Shown here one piece after another: positions 8,317 to 18,091 of a stretch of 64,000 nucleotides of DNA; the first letter of the stretch is position 1; each line of letters starts with the position of its first letter. The notes below the pieces were generated by a model that ran no database searches, was not told the DNA's origin, and saw nothing but the letters and a program-made list of their open reading frames with translations. The translations under genes were made by a program, and so were the position numbers. Source of the stretch: Chakrabartia godavariana (GTDB taxonomy: Bacteria; Pseudomonadota; Alphaproteobacteria; Sphingomonadales; Sphingomonadaceae); NCBI GenBank assembly GCA_005518185.1, contig RKSN01000002.1, forward strand, positions 124,001-188,000, in the 5' to 3' direction.

Positions 8317-9531
8317 ATGGCCAGCGTAGTTTCATTGAAGTCACAGGCCGGACCGGTCCCGACACCGGAAGAGCTGGTGGACCGCGCACGTGCGATGATC
8401 CCGACGCTCAAGGCCCGCGCGCGAAAATGCACCAAGGACGGCAACGTTTCGGTCGAAACGATCTCCGAGATGCAGGAAGCCGGTTTCTTCCGCATTCTCC
8501 AGCCCAAGCGCTGGGGCGGCTATGAAATGCATCCCAACGTCTTCTTTGATGTGCAGAAGCTACTGGCAGAAGGGTGCATGTCGACGGGCTGGATGTACGG
8601 CGTTGTCGGATGCCACCCTTATGAGCTCGCCCTGTTCCATGATCAGGCACAGGCCGAAGTCTGGGGCAATGACAGCTCAATGCTCGTGTCGTCCACCTAT
8701 CAGCCGGTCGGCAAGGTCGAGCACGCCGAAGGCGGCTTCTACCTCTCTGGCCGCTGGGGCTTCTCGACCGGATCGACGCACTGCGGCTGGGTCCTGCTTG
8801 GTGCCATGATCCCGCCCGCCGAAGAAGGCGGCGCGCCCGACATGCGGACTTTCCTGCTGCCGCGCACCGATTATCAGATCATTGAAGGCACATGGGACAC
8901 CTTCGGCCTTCAGGGCACGGGCAGCTTCGACATCGTCGTCGACCGGGCCTTTGTGCCGGACTATCGCACGCACCGCTCGGTCGATGGCTTCCTCTGCCAG
9001 AATCCGGGTCAGGAGACGAACACCGGCCCGCTCTACACCCTTCCCTGGGCACAGGTGTTCACCCGCTCGGTTTCGACCGCAGCATTCGGTGGCGCGCGCG
9101 CCGCAATCAATGCAGCGATCGCGATCATGAACGACCGCGTGTCGACGAACACCGGCAAGGCCTCCAAGGGCGATCCCATTCTGCAAGCCGCCATCGCCAA
9201 GGCCCATGCGCAGGTTCTCGAAATGGAACTCACGCTGCGGACGACCTTTGACGAACTGATGGACATTGCCGAACGTGGCGAGCCGATCCCGATGGAGAAG
9301 CGCGCGCTGTTCACTTACAATTCGTCGACCGTCGTCCGCCGTCTGGCCGACCTGATCGACGATATCGTCCAGCTGCTGGGCGGTCGCGCCATCTACATGT
9401 CGAGCGAGATCATCCAGCCCTGGCTCGATATCCATGCGGGTCGCGCGCACGTCGCCAATGATCCGGGCAACCGGACTGCCGACGTCATCGGCACCATGCA
9501 GGGCCAGCCGCCCAGCTTCATGTTCCTCTAA
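8317..9531 (+). CDS. hsaA: HsaA-type flavin-dependent 3-HSA hydroxylase, oxygenase component
   Basis: A group D flavin monooxygenase with acyl-CoA dehydrogenase fold, 404 aa. HsaA hydroxylates the phenolic ring A of 3-HSA to give the catechol DHSA cleaved by HsaC. The family is shown by the N-terminal helix set (V-S-V-E-T-I-S-E-M-Q-E-A-G-F-F), G-S-T-H-C-G-W-V-L near residue 150, and the C-terminal D-I-H-A-G-R-A-H-V motif. The ATG at 8317 is preceded by GAGGAGG at 8301-8307; the longer upstream reading has no ribosome site. It needs a flavin reductase (HsaB), which is not in the window. It starts the plus-strand operon running to about 19054. Confidence 0.92.
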   Translation: MASVVSLKSQAGPVPTPEELVDRARAMIPTLKARARKCTKDGNVSVETISEMQEAGFFRILQPKRWGGYEMHPNVFFDVQKLLAEGCMSTGWMYGVVGCHPYELALFHDQAQAEVWGNDSSMLVSSTYQPVGKVEHAEGGFYLSGRWGFSTGSTHCGWVLLGAMIPPAEEGGAPDMRTFLLPRTDYQIIEGTWDTFGLQGTGSFDIVVDRAFVPDYRTHRSVDGFLCQNPGQETNTGPLYTLPWAQVFTRSVSTAAFGGARAAINAAIAIMNDRVSTNTGKASKGDPILQAAIAKAHAQVLEMELTLRTTFDELMDIAERGEPIPMEKRALFTYNSSTVVRRLADLIDDIVQLLGGRAIYMSSEIIQPWLDIHAGRAHVANDPGNRTADVIGTMQGQPPSFMFL

Positions 9532-9543
9532 GGCGGGCGACCC

Positions 9544-10368
9544 ATGGCAGAGCTGACTTCGGCGACCTATTCCGTTTCCGGCGGATACGACATCCATATT
9601 GCCGAAGCCGGCTCCGGCCCGGCGGTCGTGTTCCTGCACGGCAGCGGCCCCGGCGCGTCGGGCGCGTCCAACTTCCGGCAGAATATCGACGCTTTTGTCG
9701 ATGCGGGCTTCCGCGTCATCCTGCCCGATCTGATCGGCTATGGCGCATCGTCCAAGCCGGAGGGCCTCGACTATACGCTCCAGCTGTTCACCGACACCGT
9801 CTATGAGGCGCTGCGTCAGCACGGCGTGGACCGGGCGTCGCTCGTGGGTAACTCGCTGGGTGGCGGCATCGCGATCCAGATGACACTCGATCATCCGGAG
9901 TTTGCCGACAGGCTGATCCTGATGGCCGCCGGCTGCGTCGCCGAGCGCGAAAGCTATTTCGTGATGCCGGGCATCTCCAAGATGGTGTCGAGCTTCGGTA
10001 GCGATGATTTCAATCTCGCCGAACAGAAGCGCCTCGTCTGCAATCTTGTCCACCCGGATTTCGCGCCGAAAATCCCCGATGCGCTCGTTGAGGAGCGGTT
10101 CGCGGTCGCGCGTACGCAGCCCAAGGATGTGCTGGTGCGGATGCGCACCCCTGATCTGAGCCCGCGCCTGGGCGAGCTGAAGCAGCCCATCTTCGTGATG
10201 TGGGGCCTGAATGACGAGTTCTGCCCCGAAGCCCATGCCCGCCTGTTCCTCGACAAGTGCGACAATGTGCGCGCGATGACGTTCAACCGCACCGGCCACT
10301 GGGTGCAGGTCGAACGCGCGTCGGAATTCAACCGTTACTCAATCGACTTCCTCAATGACCAAGGCTGA
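9544..10368 (+). CDS. hsaD: HsaD-type C-C hydrolase (meta-cleavage product hydrolase)
   Basis: An alpha/beta hydrolase of 274 aa. HsaD splits 4,9-DSHA into HIP (9,17-dioxo remnant) and 2-hydroxyhexa-2,4-dienoate. The triad is visible: Ser104 in G-N-S-L-G-G-G, Asp224 in G-L-N-D-E and His252 in T-G-H-W-V-Q. The H-G-S-G-P-G oxyanion region lies at residues 32-37. It starts 12 bases after hsaA and overlaps hsaE by 14 bases. The pairing with HsaA/HsaC and HsaE-G-F makes the steroid role firm compared with biphenyl-type homologues. Confidence 0.92.
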   Translation: MAELTSATYSVSGGYDIHIAEAGSGPAVVFLHGSGPGASGASNFRQNIDAFVDAGFRVILPDLIGYGASSKPEGLDYTLQLFTDTVYEALRQHGVDRASLVGNSLGGGIAIQMTLDHPEFADRLILMAAGCVAERESYFVMPGISKMVSSFGSDDFNLAEQKRLVCNLVHPDFAPKIPDALVEERFAVARTQPKDVLVRMRTPDLSPRLGELKQPIFVMWGLNDEFCPEAHARLFLDKCDNVRAMTFNRTGHWVQVERASEFNRYSIDFLNDQG

Positions 10369-11131
10369 AAAATACGGCGCGGAACTCTATGAAGCTCTTC
10401 GGGACCGCCGCACCGTCCCGCCGCTGATCGCGCGTGACCCCGCGCTCACGGTCGAGGACGCCTACGCCATCAGCCTCGATTTCCTGTCGCGCCGCCGCAA
10501 GGATGGCGAGAAGGTCGTCGGCAAGAAGATCGGTGTAACGTCAAAGGCCGTGCAGGACATGCTCGGCGTGCATCAGCCCGACTTCGGCTTTCTGACCGAC
10601 TGGATGCACATTACAGGCGAGATCGATGTCGATGCCAAGGCGCTGATTGCGCCCCGCGCCGAGGCCGAAATTGCCTTCATCCTGAAGGACAGTCTCAACG
10701 GCCCGGGCGTGACGGCAGAGGACGTGATCGCTGCGACCGAGAGCATCGCGCCCTGCTTCGAAATCGTCGACAGCCGGATCACCGACTGGAAGATCGGCAT
10801 TGTCGATACCGTCGCCGACAATGCGTCGTGCGGCGTCTTCATTCTGGGCGACGCCCGCATGGACCCGCGCGAGGTCGATCTGCCCGGCCTTCATGTGACG
10901 GTCACGAAGAACGGCGCCCCCTTGTCCGAAGGCTATGGGTCCGCTGTTCAGGGCTCCCCGGCTGAAGCCGTCGCCTGGCTCGCCAATACGCTGGGCCGGT
11001 TCGGCGTCACACTGGATGCCGGCGACATCATTCTGTCCGGATCGCTCGTGCCGCTGGCCGATGCGGAGAAGGGCGACGTTTTTGAAATGACGCTGCACGG
11101 CGTCGGCAATTGCACGGCCAAATTCGTTTAA
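10355..11131 (+). CDS. hsaE: HsaE-type 2-hydroxyhexa-2,4-dienoate hydratase
   Basis: A 2-keto-4-pentenoate hydratase-family protein of 258 aa. It hydrates the C6 dienoate released by HsaD to 4-hydroxy-2-oxohexanoate. The metal-binding acidic cluster is visible as A-E-A-E-I-A-F near residue 105, with a further Glu in the C-F-E-I-V-D-S-R-I segment near residue 135. The ATG at 10355 lies inside the end of hsaD, an overlap of 14 bases that implies coupled translation. hsaG follows 17 bases downstream. Confidence 0.92.
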   Translation: MTKAEKYGAELYEALRDRRTVPPLIARDPALTVEDAYAISLDFLSRRRKDGEKVVGKKIGVTSKAVQDMLGVHQPDFGFLTDWMHITGEIDVDAKALIAPRAEAEIAFILKDSLNGPGVTAEDVIAATESIAPCFEIVDSRITDWKIGIVDTVADNASCGVFILGDARMDPREVDLPGLHVTVTKNGAPLSEGYGSAVQGSPAEAVAWLANTLGRFGVTLDAGDIILSGSLVPLADAEKGDVFEMTLHGVGNCTAKFV

Positions 11132-11148
11132 GGCCGAAGGGAGAGGGC

Positions 11149-12081
11149 ATGGCGCGCGTCAAGGCAGCCATCATCGGATCGGGCAATATCGGCACCGACC
11201 TGATGATGAAGATGATCAAATATCCCCAGAATATGGAACTCGCGGCCGTAGTCGGGATCGACCCGAACAGCGAAGGCCTGGCCATGGCGCGCGAACACGG
11301 CATTGCGACCACGCACGAAGGCATTGAGGGGCTGAAGAAGCTCGCTTGCTATACCGAGATCGGCATCGCGTTCGACGCGACCTCGGCTTATGCGCACAAG
11401 GTCCACGATGAGGCTTTGCGCGGCGATGGCATTCAGGTTGTTGATCTGACGCCTGCGGCCATTGGCCCCTTCACCGTGCCTGCGGTGAACATGACGCAGC
11501 ATCTGGACCAGCCCAACGTCAACATGGTGACATGCGGCGGTCAGGCGACCATCCCGATGGTGGCGGCCGTCGCCCGCGTCTCGAACGTCGTCCATTACGC
11601 CGAAATCGTCGCGTCGGTCTCGTCGCGCTCGGCAGGTCCCGGCACGCGCGCCAACATTGATGAGTTCACCCGGACCACGGCACGCGCCATCGAAGTCGTC
11701 GGTGGTGCCGCCAAGGGCAAGGCGATCATCATTCTCAATCCGGCCGAACCGCCGATGATCATGCGCGACACCGTCTTCACGCTGTCCGAAGGTGGCGATG
11801 AGGATGCGATCCGCCGTTCGGTTGCTGACATGGTGGCCGAAGTGCAGAAATATGTGCCCGGCTATCGCCTCAAACAGGAAGTCCAGTTTGAGCGCTATGG
11901 CGATAACAATCGCCTGAAGATCCCCGGCATGGGCGACTTCACGGGCATCAAGTCGATGATCATGCTCGAGGTCGAGGGCGCAGGCGACTATCTGCCCAGC
12001 TATTCGGGCAATCTCGACATCATGACGGCGGCAGCCAAAGCGACCGGAGAGCTGCTTGCAGCCAAGAGGATGGCAGCATGA
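11149..12081 (+). CDS. hsaG: HsaG-type acylating aldehyde dehydrogenase
   Basis: A CoA-acylating acetaldehyde/propionaldehyde dehydrogenase of 310 aa. It oxidises the aldehyde released by HsaF (propanal for the steroid pathway) to the acyl-CoA. The NAD motif G-S-G-N-I-G is at residues 10-15, and the nucleophile is Cys129 in M-V-T-C-G-G-Q-A-T. The ATG at 11149 has GGGAGAGG just upstream. The stop overlaps the hsaF start (ATGA), as expected for two enzymes that form a channelling complex. Confidence 0.93.
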   Translation: MARVKAAIIGSGNIGTDLMMKMIKYPQNMELAAVVGIDPNSEGLAMAREHGIATTHEGIEGLKKLACYTEIGIAFDATSAYAHKVHDEALRGDGIQVVDLTPAAIGPFTVPAVNMTQHLDQPNVNMVTCGGQATIPMVAAVARVSNVVHYAEIVASVSSRSAGPGTRANIDEFTRTTARAIEVVGGAAKGKAIIILNPAEPPMIMRDTVFTLSEGGDEDAIRRSVADMVAEVQKYVPGYRLKQEVQFERYGDNNRLKIPGMGDFTGIKSMIMLEVEGAGDYLPSYSGNLDIMTAAAKATGELLAAKRMAA

Positions 12082-13118
12082 CGAGCACCTTTGACGTTGA
12101 CGCCGGCCACAAGCTCTACATTCAGGACGTGACCCTGCGGGACGGCATGCATGCCATCAAGCACATGTACGGGATCGACCATGTGCGCGCGATTGCCAAG
12201 GCGCTGGACGATGCCGGTGTCGATGCCATCGAAGTCGCGCATGGCGACGGCCTGTCCGGCGCGAGCTTCAACTATGGCTTTGGCGCGCACACCGATTGGG
12301 AATGGCTGGAGGCGGTGGCCGACGTTCTGACCAACTCGGTCCTGACCACGCTCATCCTGCCCGGTGTCGGCACGGTCGAGGAACTGCGCCGCGCGTATGA
12401 CCTTGGCGTGCGCTCGGTCCGCGTCGCGACGCATTGCACCGAAGCCGACGTGTCGAAGCAGCATATCGGCATCGCCCGCGATTTGGGCATGGACGTGTCC
12501 GGCTTCCTGATGATGAGCCACATGATCGCGCCCGACCTGCTCGCCCAACAGGCGCTGCTGATGGAAAGCTATGGCGCGCAGTGTGTCTATGTGACTGACA
12601 GTGGCGGCGCGCTCGACATGGATGGCGTGCGCGACCGGTTCGAAGCCTATGACCGTGTTCTCAAGCCGGAGACACAGCGCGGGATGCACGCGCACCACAA
12701 TCTGTCGCTGGGCAACGCCAACTCCATCGTGGCCGCGCAGTGCGGCGCCGTCCGCATCGATGCGAGCCTTGCCGGGATGGGCGCAGGCGCGGGCAATGCG
12801 CCGCTCGAAGTGTTCATCGCCGCCGCCGACCGCAAGGGCTGGAACCATGGCTGCAACGTCATGGCGCTCATGGATGCTGCCGAAGACCTTGTCCGTCCGC
12901 TGCAGGACCGGCCAGTCCGCGTCGACCGCGAAACGCTCGCGCTCGGCTATGCCGGGGTTTATTCGAGCTTCCTGCGTCATGCCGAAAAGGCGGCGAATGA
13001 TTATGGTCTCGACACGCGCGAAATCCTTGTCGAACTCGGCCGCCGCAAGATGGTCGGCGGTCAGGAGGACATGATTGTCGATGTCGCCCTCGATATGCTG
13101 AAAGCACGCAATGGCTGA
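12078..13118 (+). CDS. hsaF: HsaF-type 4-hydroxy-2-oxoacid aldolase
   Basis: A DRE-TIM aldolase of 346 aa. It splits 4-hydroxy-2-oxohexanoate to pyruvate and propanal. The catalytic motif T-L-R-D-G-M-H-A holds Arg21, Asp22 and His25, and the metal-binding His pair lies in H-A-H-H-N-L near residue 200. It overlaps hsaG by four bases (ATGA) and its end overlaps the next flavoprotein gene by eight bases. HsaF and HsaG normally form a complex that channels the volatile aldehyde. Confidence 0.93.
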   Translation: MTSTFDVDAGHKLYIQDVTLRDGMHAIKHMYGIDHVRAIAKALDDAGVDAIEVAHGDGLSGASFNYGFGAHTDWEWLEAVADVLTNSVLTTLILPGVGTVEELRRAYDLGVRSVRVATHCTEADVSKQHIGIARDLGMDVSGFLMMSHMIAPDLLAQQALLMESYGAQCVYVTDSGGALDMDGVRDRFEAYDRVLKPETQRGMHAHHNLSLGNANSIVAAQCGAVRIDASLAGMGAGAGNAPLEVFIAAADRKGWNHGCNVMALMDAAEDLVRPLQDRPVRVDRETLALGYAGVYSSFLRHAEKAANDYGLDTREILVELGRRKMVGGQEDMIVDVALDMLKARNG

Positions 13119-14571
13119 GATTTCGCTGCACAAGCCCACCCCCGCTGCCGATGTTGCGCACTGGGACATGGAAACCGACGTTGTCATCATCGGCTTCGGC
13201 GCCACAGGTGCCTGCGCCGCCATCGAAGCCAAGCAGTCAGGCGCAGATGTGAAGCTGTTCGAACGCAATTCGGGCAGCGGCGGCGCTTCCGGCCTGTCGG
13301 GGGGGGAAATCTACCTCGGCGGCAGCGGCGGGACTGATGTCCAGCGTGCGGCGGGCTTTGAGGACACGACCGAAGACTTTGCCGCCTATCTGAAAATGGC
13401 GGGCGGCCCGTGTGCGGATGAGGCGAAATGTGATCTCTACGCCCGTGAGGCGGTGAACCACTTCGCCTGGCTCAAGGCACAGGGCGTCCCCTATCGTGGC
13501 AATTACATGCCTGGCAAGATCATCGAGCCGACCGATGACTCAACGCTCATCTGGTCCGGCAGCGAGGCGGCGGCCCCCTTCTACAAATCGGCAAAGCCCG
13601 CGCCGCGCGGCCATGTCATCCAGCATATGGGCTGGGGCGGCGGTCGTCCGCTTGTCGACATCCTTGAAGCCAAGGCGCGTGCGCTCGGTGTTGAGGTGAT
13701 CGTCGATGCGCGCGCCATCGGCCTGGTGCAGGATGGGGATCGCATTGTCGGTGCAATCTTCCGGATCGACAACAAGCCCGTCTTTGTGAAGGCGAAAAAG
13801 GGCGTCGTGCTGGCCACCGGTGGCTTCGTCATGAACGAAGAGATGCGGCGCAAATATTGCCCGGACACGTTCAAGATCAACGACCCCATCGGCGACAAGG
13901 ATGATGGCACCGGCATCAACCTTGGCCTTAGCGCAGGCGGCGAAGCGATCCACATGGAGCAGTTCTTCACGACCTGCCCGTGGACCATTCCCGAAAGCCA
14001 TGCCAAGGGCGTCTTCGTCAACATACAGGGCCAGCGCTTCATCAATGAGGACTGCTATCACGGCCGCGTGTCGCGCACGGCCGTCGATCAGCCAGGCGAC
14101 CGCGTCTATCTGCTGCTCGACAGCGCGCATTTTGAGCAGCCGCCCGAATTTGGGCGTATCTCGATTGCCGGCACTGGCAATGACTGGGAAGAGGTCGAAC
14201 GCGAACTGGAGATGCCCGAAGGCACACTTTCGCGCACGATGGAGTTTTACAACCGTCACGCCCGCGAAGGCCGCGATCCCCTGTTCGACAAGCAGCCGCC
14301 GATCCTGACGCCGCTGGATCAGGGGCCGTTCGTCGCGCTCGAACTGCATTTCCAGAACAGCTATTTCAGCTTCTTCACGTTGGGCGGGCTCAAGACCTCG
14401 ACCGATGGCGAAGTGCTGGACCGTGCGGGCAGTGCGATCCCCGGCCTCTTTGCGGCGGGACGCTGCACCAGCGGTCTGCCGGCCTGGGGCCATGGCTATA
14501 GCTCCGGCATGAGCCTTGCCGACTGCACCTTCTTCGGGCGGCAGGCGGGACGGAAAGTCGCCCAAGGGTGA
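13111..14571 (+). CDS. KstD-like FAD-dependent dehydrogenase/reductase (short form)
   Basis: A flavoprotein of the fumarate reductase/3-ketosteroid dehydrogenase superfamily, 486 aa, shorter than the usual 510-570 for KstD. The FAD motif V-I-I-G-F-G-A-T-G starts near residue 24. A second FAD patch, V-L-A-T-G-G-F, lies near residue 233, and the C-terminus has [23 protein letters not shown] with the chain broken here only for reading. It lacks the Y-P-G-x-G motif of the clear KstD at 31603-33294. It may be a different steroid desaturase or a 4-ene reductase. Its place in the hsa operon, overlapping hsaF by eight bases, ties it to steroid nucleus chemistry. Confidence 0.8.
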   Translation: MAEISLHKPTPAADVAHWDMETDVVIIGFGATGACAAIEAKQSGADVKLFERNSGSGGASGLSGGEIYLGGSGGTDVQRAAGFEDTTEDFAAYLKMAGGPCADEAKCDLYAREAVNHFAWLKAQGVPYRGNYMPGKIIEPTDDSTLIWSGSEAAAPFYKSAKPAPRGHVIQHMGWGGGRPLVDILEAKARALGVEVIVDARAIGLVQDGDRIVGAIFRIDNKPVFVKAKKGVVLATGGFVMNEEMRRKYCPDTFKINDPIGDKDDGTGINLGLSAGGEAIHMEQFFTTCPWTIPESHAKGVFVNIQGQRFINEDCYHGRVSRTAVDQPGDRVYLLLDSAHFEQPPEFGRISIAGTGNDWEEVERELEMPEGTLSRTMEFYNRHAREGRDPLFDKQPPILTPLDQGPFVALELHFQNSYFSFFTLGGLKTSTDGEVLDRAGSAIPGLFAAGRCTSGLPAWGHGYSSGMSLADCTFFGRQAGRKVAQG

Positions 14572-15092
14572 ATGATCGCGCGCTCCTCGACAGGATCGCG
14601 CTCACCGATCTTGTCATGCGCTACTGCCGGGGGATCGACCGGCGGGACTTTACGCTTGTCCGTTCGCTCTACCATGATGATGCGATCGATGATCACGGGT
14701 CCATGTTCTGCGGCGGGCCGGATGATTTCATCCGCTTCCTGCCCGAAATCATGGCACCCTGGGACGCGACGATCCACAGCATCAGCAACAGCGTCTTCGC
14801 GATTGACGGCGACGAGGCCGAGGGCGAGCATGTGGTCATGGCTTTCCACCGGACCCATCCGCCCGACCGAAAAGAATTCACCGTCTGGGGCCGATATCTG
14901 GACCGTTACCAGCGCCGCGACGGAGTCTGGAAGTTCATCCATCGGTCGCTGGTGTTCGACCATGGCCGCGTGACACCGGTCGATGAAGAAAGCTTTGCCC
15001 TGATGGGCGGCGATGCCGCGCACGGGCGGGCGAACCGGTTCGATCCGTCCTGGCAGATGCCGCTTTTGGCCGGGCTTGGCAGAGGAGAGTGA
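14568..15092 (+). CDS. SnoaL/NTF2-fold protein 1, possible steroid dehydratase or isomerase
   Basis: A SnoaL-like (NTF2 fold) protein of 174 aa. It starts with GTG at 14568, overlapping the preceding stop as GTGA. It keeps the Tyr-x4-Asp pattern (R-Y-C-R-G-I-D near residue 20) and a central His (A-T-I-H-S near residue 66) seen in scytalone-dehydratase/BaiE-type enzymes. The substrate is unknown. Six proteins of this fold lie in the window, which points to parallel substrates or positions on the steroid. Confidence 0.82.
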   Translation: MNDRALLDRIALTDLVMRYCRGIDRRDFTLVRSLYHDDAIDDHGSMFCGGPDDFIRFLPEIMAPWDATIHSISNSVFAIDGDEAEGEHVVMAFHRTHPPDRKEFTVWGRYLDRYQRRDGVWKFIHRSLVFDHGRVTPVDEESFALMGGDAAHGRANRFDPSWQMPLLAGLGRGE

Positions 15093-16240
15093 GTGTGGGT
15101 GCATCGCTGAGCGTTTCCGGACTGATGGCGCAAGCGCAGTCGGCGACCGGGCTGCAGGACTTTGGCGATGACTGGTTCGTGGCCCCGCTTACCAAGCTCG
15201 TCGATTGCGTGAACGAAGAGGCCGGGCTGATCGCCCCCGATGCGGGAGCTGGCTTCCGCATCCAGAGCGCGCTGTCTGACCGGCTGAAGCTCGTTCAATA
15301 CTTCAAGGATCACCCGGAAGCACAGGACGAGCAGATCGACGTCGCCTGCGCGATCATCGGTCTGCCGCGCACCGGCTCGACGGTGATGCACCGCCTGCTC
15401 TCGTCCGTCCCCGATGCGACGTCCTTCTTCTGGTGGGAAACGACCTTCCCCCTTCCCTTTGACGGCGAAGCGCCCGGCGATCCGTCGCCCCGAATCGCGA
15501 TGGCGCATCAGGTGGTGGACCAGCTGCTGCGCGACTGGCCCGACTTTGAGAGCATCGACCCGATTGAGGCGGAGGCCGTCGCCGAGGAGGTGATCCTGCT
15601 CGACCGGGCATTCCTGTCGACCACATATGACTCGATGATGCCCATTCATTCCTACGGATATTGGCAGGCCGATCAGGATCATGAAGCCGCCTATCGCGAC
15701 CTGCTGCTGTTCATGAAATCGCTCCAGCACCAGATGCCGTCGCGCCGCGGCCGGAAGTGGGTGCTGAAGACGCCGCACCATCTGCTTGGCGGGATGAACG
15801 GGCTGCTGAAGGTGTTCCCGGATGTGCCGCTGGTGATGACGCACCGCAACGTCGCGCAGGTGCTGCCCAGCTATTGCAGCATGTGCGCCTCGATGAGCGT
15901 CAACAGCTCGACCACCTATCGCAAGGAAGATCAGGGCGCGCACTGGACCCGCCGGTTCAAGACCGGGCTCGAGCGCTTCATGGCGTTGCGCAAGACACTC
16001 CCCGAAGGCCGCATCATCGACGTTCGCTATGAGGAGACGGTCTCCGACCCCATTGGGACGGCGACGCGCGTGCTGGAGGCGATTGGCCTGCCCGTCGATA
16101 CCGCCGCGCTTGAGGCCTGTGTTGCTGCCAATGCGCGCGATGCGCGGCCCAAGCACAAATATTCAGCCGAGGAATTTGGGCTGACGCCGGAAGGCATCGC
16201 CGCCGATTTCGAGTTCTATCACAGCACATATAACATCTGA
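15089..16240 (+). CDS. sulfotransferase family protein
   Basis: A PAPS-dependent sulfotransferase-fold protein of 383 aa. The 5'-phosphosulfate loop is visible as G-L-P-R-T-G-S-T at residues 91-98. The 3'-phosphate-binding region fits T-H-R-N-V-A-Q-V-L-P-S near residue 253. The start is GTG at 15089, overlapping the previous stop as GTGA; a GTG at 15095 is an alternative. The large insert before the second motif is typical of the bacterial Sulfotransfer_3 group. Its role is unclear: it could sulfate a steroid hydroxyl, or the fold may be used for another reaction. The window also encodes two sulfatases. Confidence 0.85.
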   Translation: MSVGASLSVSGLMAQAQSATGLQDFGDDWFVAPLTKLVDCVNEEAGLIAPDAGAGFRIQSALSDRLKLVQYFKDHPEAQDEQIDVACAIIGLPRTGSTVMHRLLSSVPDATSFFWWETTFPLPFDGEAPGDPSPRIAMAHQVVDQLLRDWPDFESIDPIEAEAVAEEVILLDRAFLSTTYDSMMPIHSYGYWQADQDHEAAYRDLLLFMKSLQHQMPSRRGRKWVLKTPHHLLGGMNGLLKVFPDVPLVMTHRNVAQVLPSYCSMCASMSVNSSTTYRKEDQGAHWTRRFKTGLERFMALRKTLPEGRIIDVRYEETVSDPIGTATRVLEAIGLPVDTAALEACVAANARDARPKHKYSAEEFGLTPEGIAADFEFYHSTYNI

Positions 16241-16250
16241 GGAGAGCGCC

Positions 16251-17021
16251 ATGATCCTGAAGGACAAAGTCGTCATCGTAACCGGGGCAGGCCCGGGCAT
16301 GGGCCAGGCCCTGTGTCGCGGGGCCGCCGCTGAAGGCGCGAAGGTTGTCGTCTCGGCCCGCTCGGTCGACGCGATTGAGGCCATCGTTGCAGACATCAAG
16401 GCGAACGGCGGCGAGGCGATTGCCGTCAAGTGCGACGTCTCCAAGACCGAAGACTGCAACGCCATTGCCAAGGCTGCGCTCGACCAATGGGGCCGCATCG
16501 ACGGCATGGTGCACTCGGCCTATTACCATCCCGACTGGTCCAACCTCGACGCGCATTCGATTGACCAGCTGACGGCCGCGCTGGACGTCATCGCCGTTGG
16601 CGGCTTGCGCATGGCACAGGCCGTCATCCCGACGATGAAGGCGCAAGGATCGGGCTCGATCGTCAACGTCTCCACGCTCGCCACGCGCAAGCCGATGCCG
16701 GGCGAAGGCGGCTATGCGATGGCGAAGGCAGCACTCAACCAGCTGACCCGCCAGCTCGCGGTCGAACTCGGCGGCACGGGAATCCGCGTCAATACAGCGC
16801 TGATGGGCTGGATGATGGGCGCGCCGCTGGAAAGCTTCATCGCGACGATGGGCGAAGGCGGCGACGCGTTCCGCAAGCAGCGTGCGTCCGAAATCCCCGT
16901 CGGCCACATCCCGCCCGACAAGGACTGCGCCAAGGCCGTCTATTTCCTCCTGTCAGACTATGCGAGCGAGATCACCGGCGCCGCGCTTGATGTGAACGGC
17001 GGCGACTGGGTCGCGCCATGA
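16251..17021 (+). CDS. short-chain dehydrogenase/reductase
   Basis: A classical SDR of 256 aa with T-G-A-G-P-G-M-G near residue 11, S in N-V-S-T-L and the active-site Y-A-M-A-K. S-A-R after beta-2 favours NADP(H). The usual N-N-A-G motif is replaced by H-S-A-Y near residue 87, which is atypical. It begins ten bases after the sulfotransferase and its stop overlaps the next gene by four bases. It is probably a hydroxysteroid dehydrogenase-type oxidoreductase; the position attacked is unknown. Confidence 0.85.
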   Translation: MILKDKVVIVTGAGPGMGQALCRGAAAEGAKVVVSARSVDAIEAIVADIKANGGEAIAVKCDVSKTEDCNAIAKAALDQWGRIDGMVHSAYYHPDWSNLDAHSIDQLTAALDVIAVGGLRMAQAVIPTMKAQGSGSIVNVSTLATRKPMPGEGGYAMAKAALNQLTRQLAVELGGTGIRVNTALMGWMMGAPLESFIATMGEGGDAFRKQRASEIPVGHIPPDKDCAKAVYFLLSDYASEITGAALDVNGGDWVAP

Positions 17022-18091
17022 GTGCGGACCCGGTCCAGGCCTGGCGGGACTTCTGCGCAAAGCTCGCCGCCGCCGGAGAGGTCATCCTCGCGCCCGACGT
17101 GCCAAACGATCCGCTCGTCCGGGCAGAGGGCGTGCGCTACCTCTCGCGCCTTACCAAACTCGCGCTGGAGCAGCATGTCGAGGCGACCGACACCGATTTC
17201 CCCTTCTTCTACTCGCTGAGCCATGAGACGGGGAAGATCGGCGCGGACAATCCGGACAATGTGTACCTGAACGCCTCGATCCGGGGCGATTGCGACTACC
17301 GGATCACCGGGACGCGCGGGTCGATGTTCTACTTCTCGATCGTCGCCAATGCGATGCGCTACCACATTGATGGGAGCGCGCACGCGACCGGCAGCCTGAT
17401 GAAGGACGAGATCGCGTGGGGCCCCAATGGCGAAGTGGAGATCATCGCTTCAGCCACCCCGCAACCGGGCAACTGGCTGCGGCTGGAACCTGATGCGAGC
17501 GTCATCATCATCCGCCAGTCCGCGCTGGACCGCGCGACGGAAATGCCCGGCAGCTTCCGGATCGAACGGATCGGCGGCCCCGCCGTCCCCGCGCCGCTCT
17601 CGGCGGAAACCTTGTCCAAGGGCCTCACCACCGCCGCGCAGTTCGTGAATGGCATCGCCACAACCTTTGCCGACTGGACGCGGCTCTTCGCCCAGCATCC
17701 CAACAGCTTCCCGGAGATCGACCAGTCGATGTTCCAGAAGGGCGGCGGCGCGAAGGACATCTATTACGCCCACGCATACTGGAAGATCGCGCCCGACGAG
17801 GCGTGGGTGATCGAGGTGACGCCGCCCGATTGTTATTACTGGAATTTCCAGCTCGACAATTGGTGGATGGAAAGCCTCGATTACCGCTTCCGCCAGATCA
17901 CCGTGAACAAGCACAGCGCAAAGCTGGAAGCCGACGGGTCCGTGCGCATCATCTGCGCGGCGCGGGATCCGGGCGTGGGCAACTGGATCGACACGAGCGG
18001 TCACACCGAGGGCACCGCCCTTCTGCGCTGGGCGGGGGCGACCGAACACCCCCTGCCCGCCGCCCGCATCGTCAAACTGGAGGACCTGTGA
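17018..18091 (+). CDS. DUF1214-domain protein
   Basis: A 357-aa protein without a recognisable signal peptide. The C-terminal half matches the DUF1214 type seen behind DUF1254: W-N-F-Q-L-D-N-W-W-M near residue 275 and V-G-N-W-I-D-T-S-G-H near residue 325. The biochemical role of this family is not established. A second member with both domains and a likely export signal is at 27335-28675. It overlaps the SDR before it (ATGA) and the SRPBCC gene after it (TGATG), so it is part of the hsa operon. Confidence 0.75.
   Translation: MSADPVQAWRDFCAKLAAAGEVILAPDVPNDPLVRAEGVRYLSRLTKLALEQHVEATDTDFPFFYSLSHETGKIGADNPDNVYLNASIRGDCDYRITGTRGSMFYFSIVANAMRYHIDGSAHATGSLMKDEIAWGPNGEVEIIASATPQPGNWLRLEPDASVIIIRQSALDRATEMPGSFRIERIGGPAVPAPLSAETLSKGLTTAAQFVNGIATTFADWTRLFAQHPNSFPEIDQSMFQKGGGAKDIYYAHAYWKIAPDEAWVIEVTPPDCYYWNFQLDNWWMESLDYRFRQITVNKHSAKLEADGSVRIICAARDPGVGNWIDTSGHTEGTALLRWAGATEHPLPAARIVKLEDL

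Noticed and set aside
8677..10299. A 540-codon minus-strand open frame opposite hsaA and hsaD
   Set aside because: It lies wholly antisense to two genes with clear catalytic motifs; such long shadow frames are usual in GC-rich DNA. No family features are seen in it.
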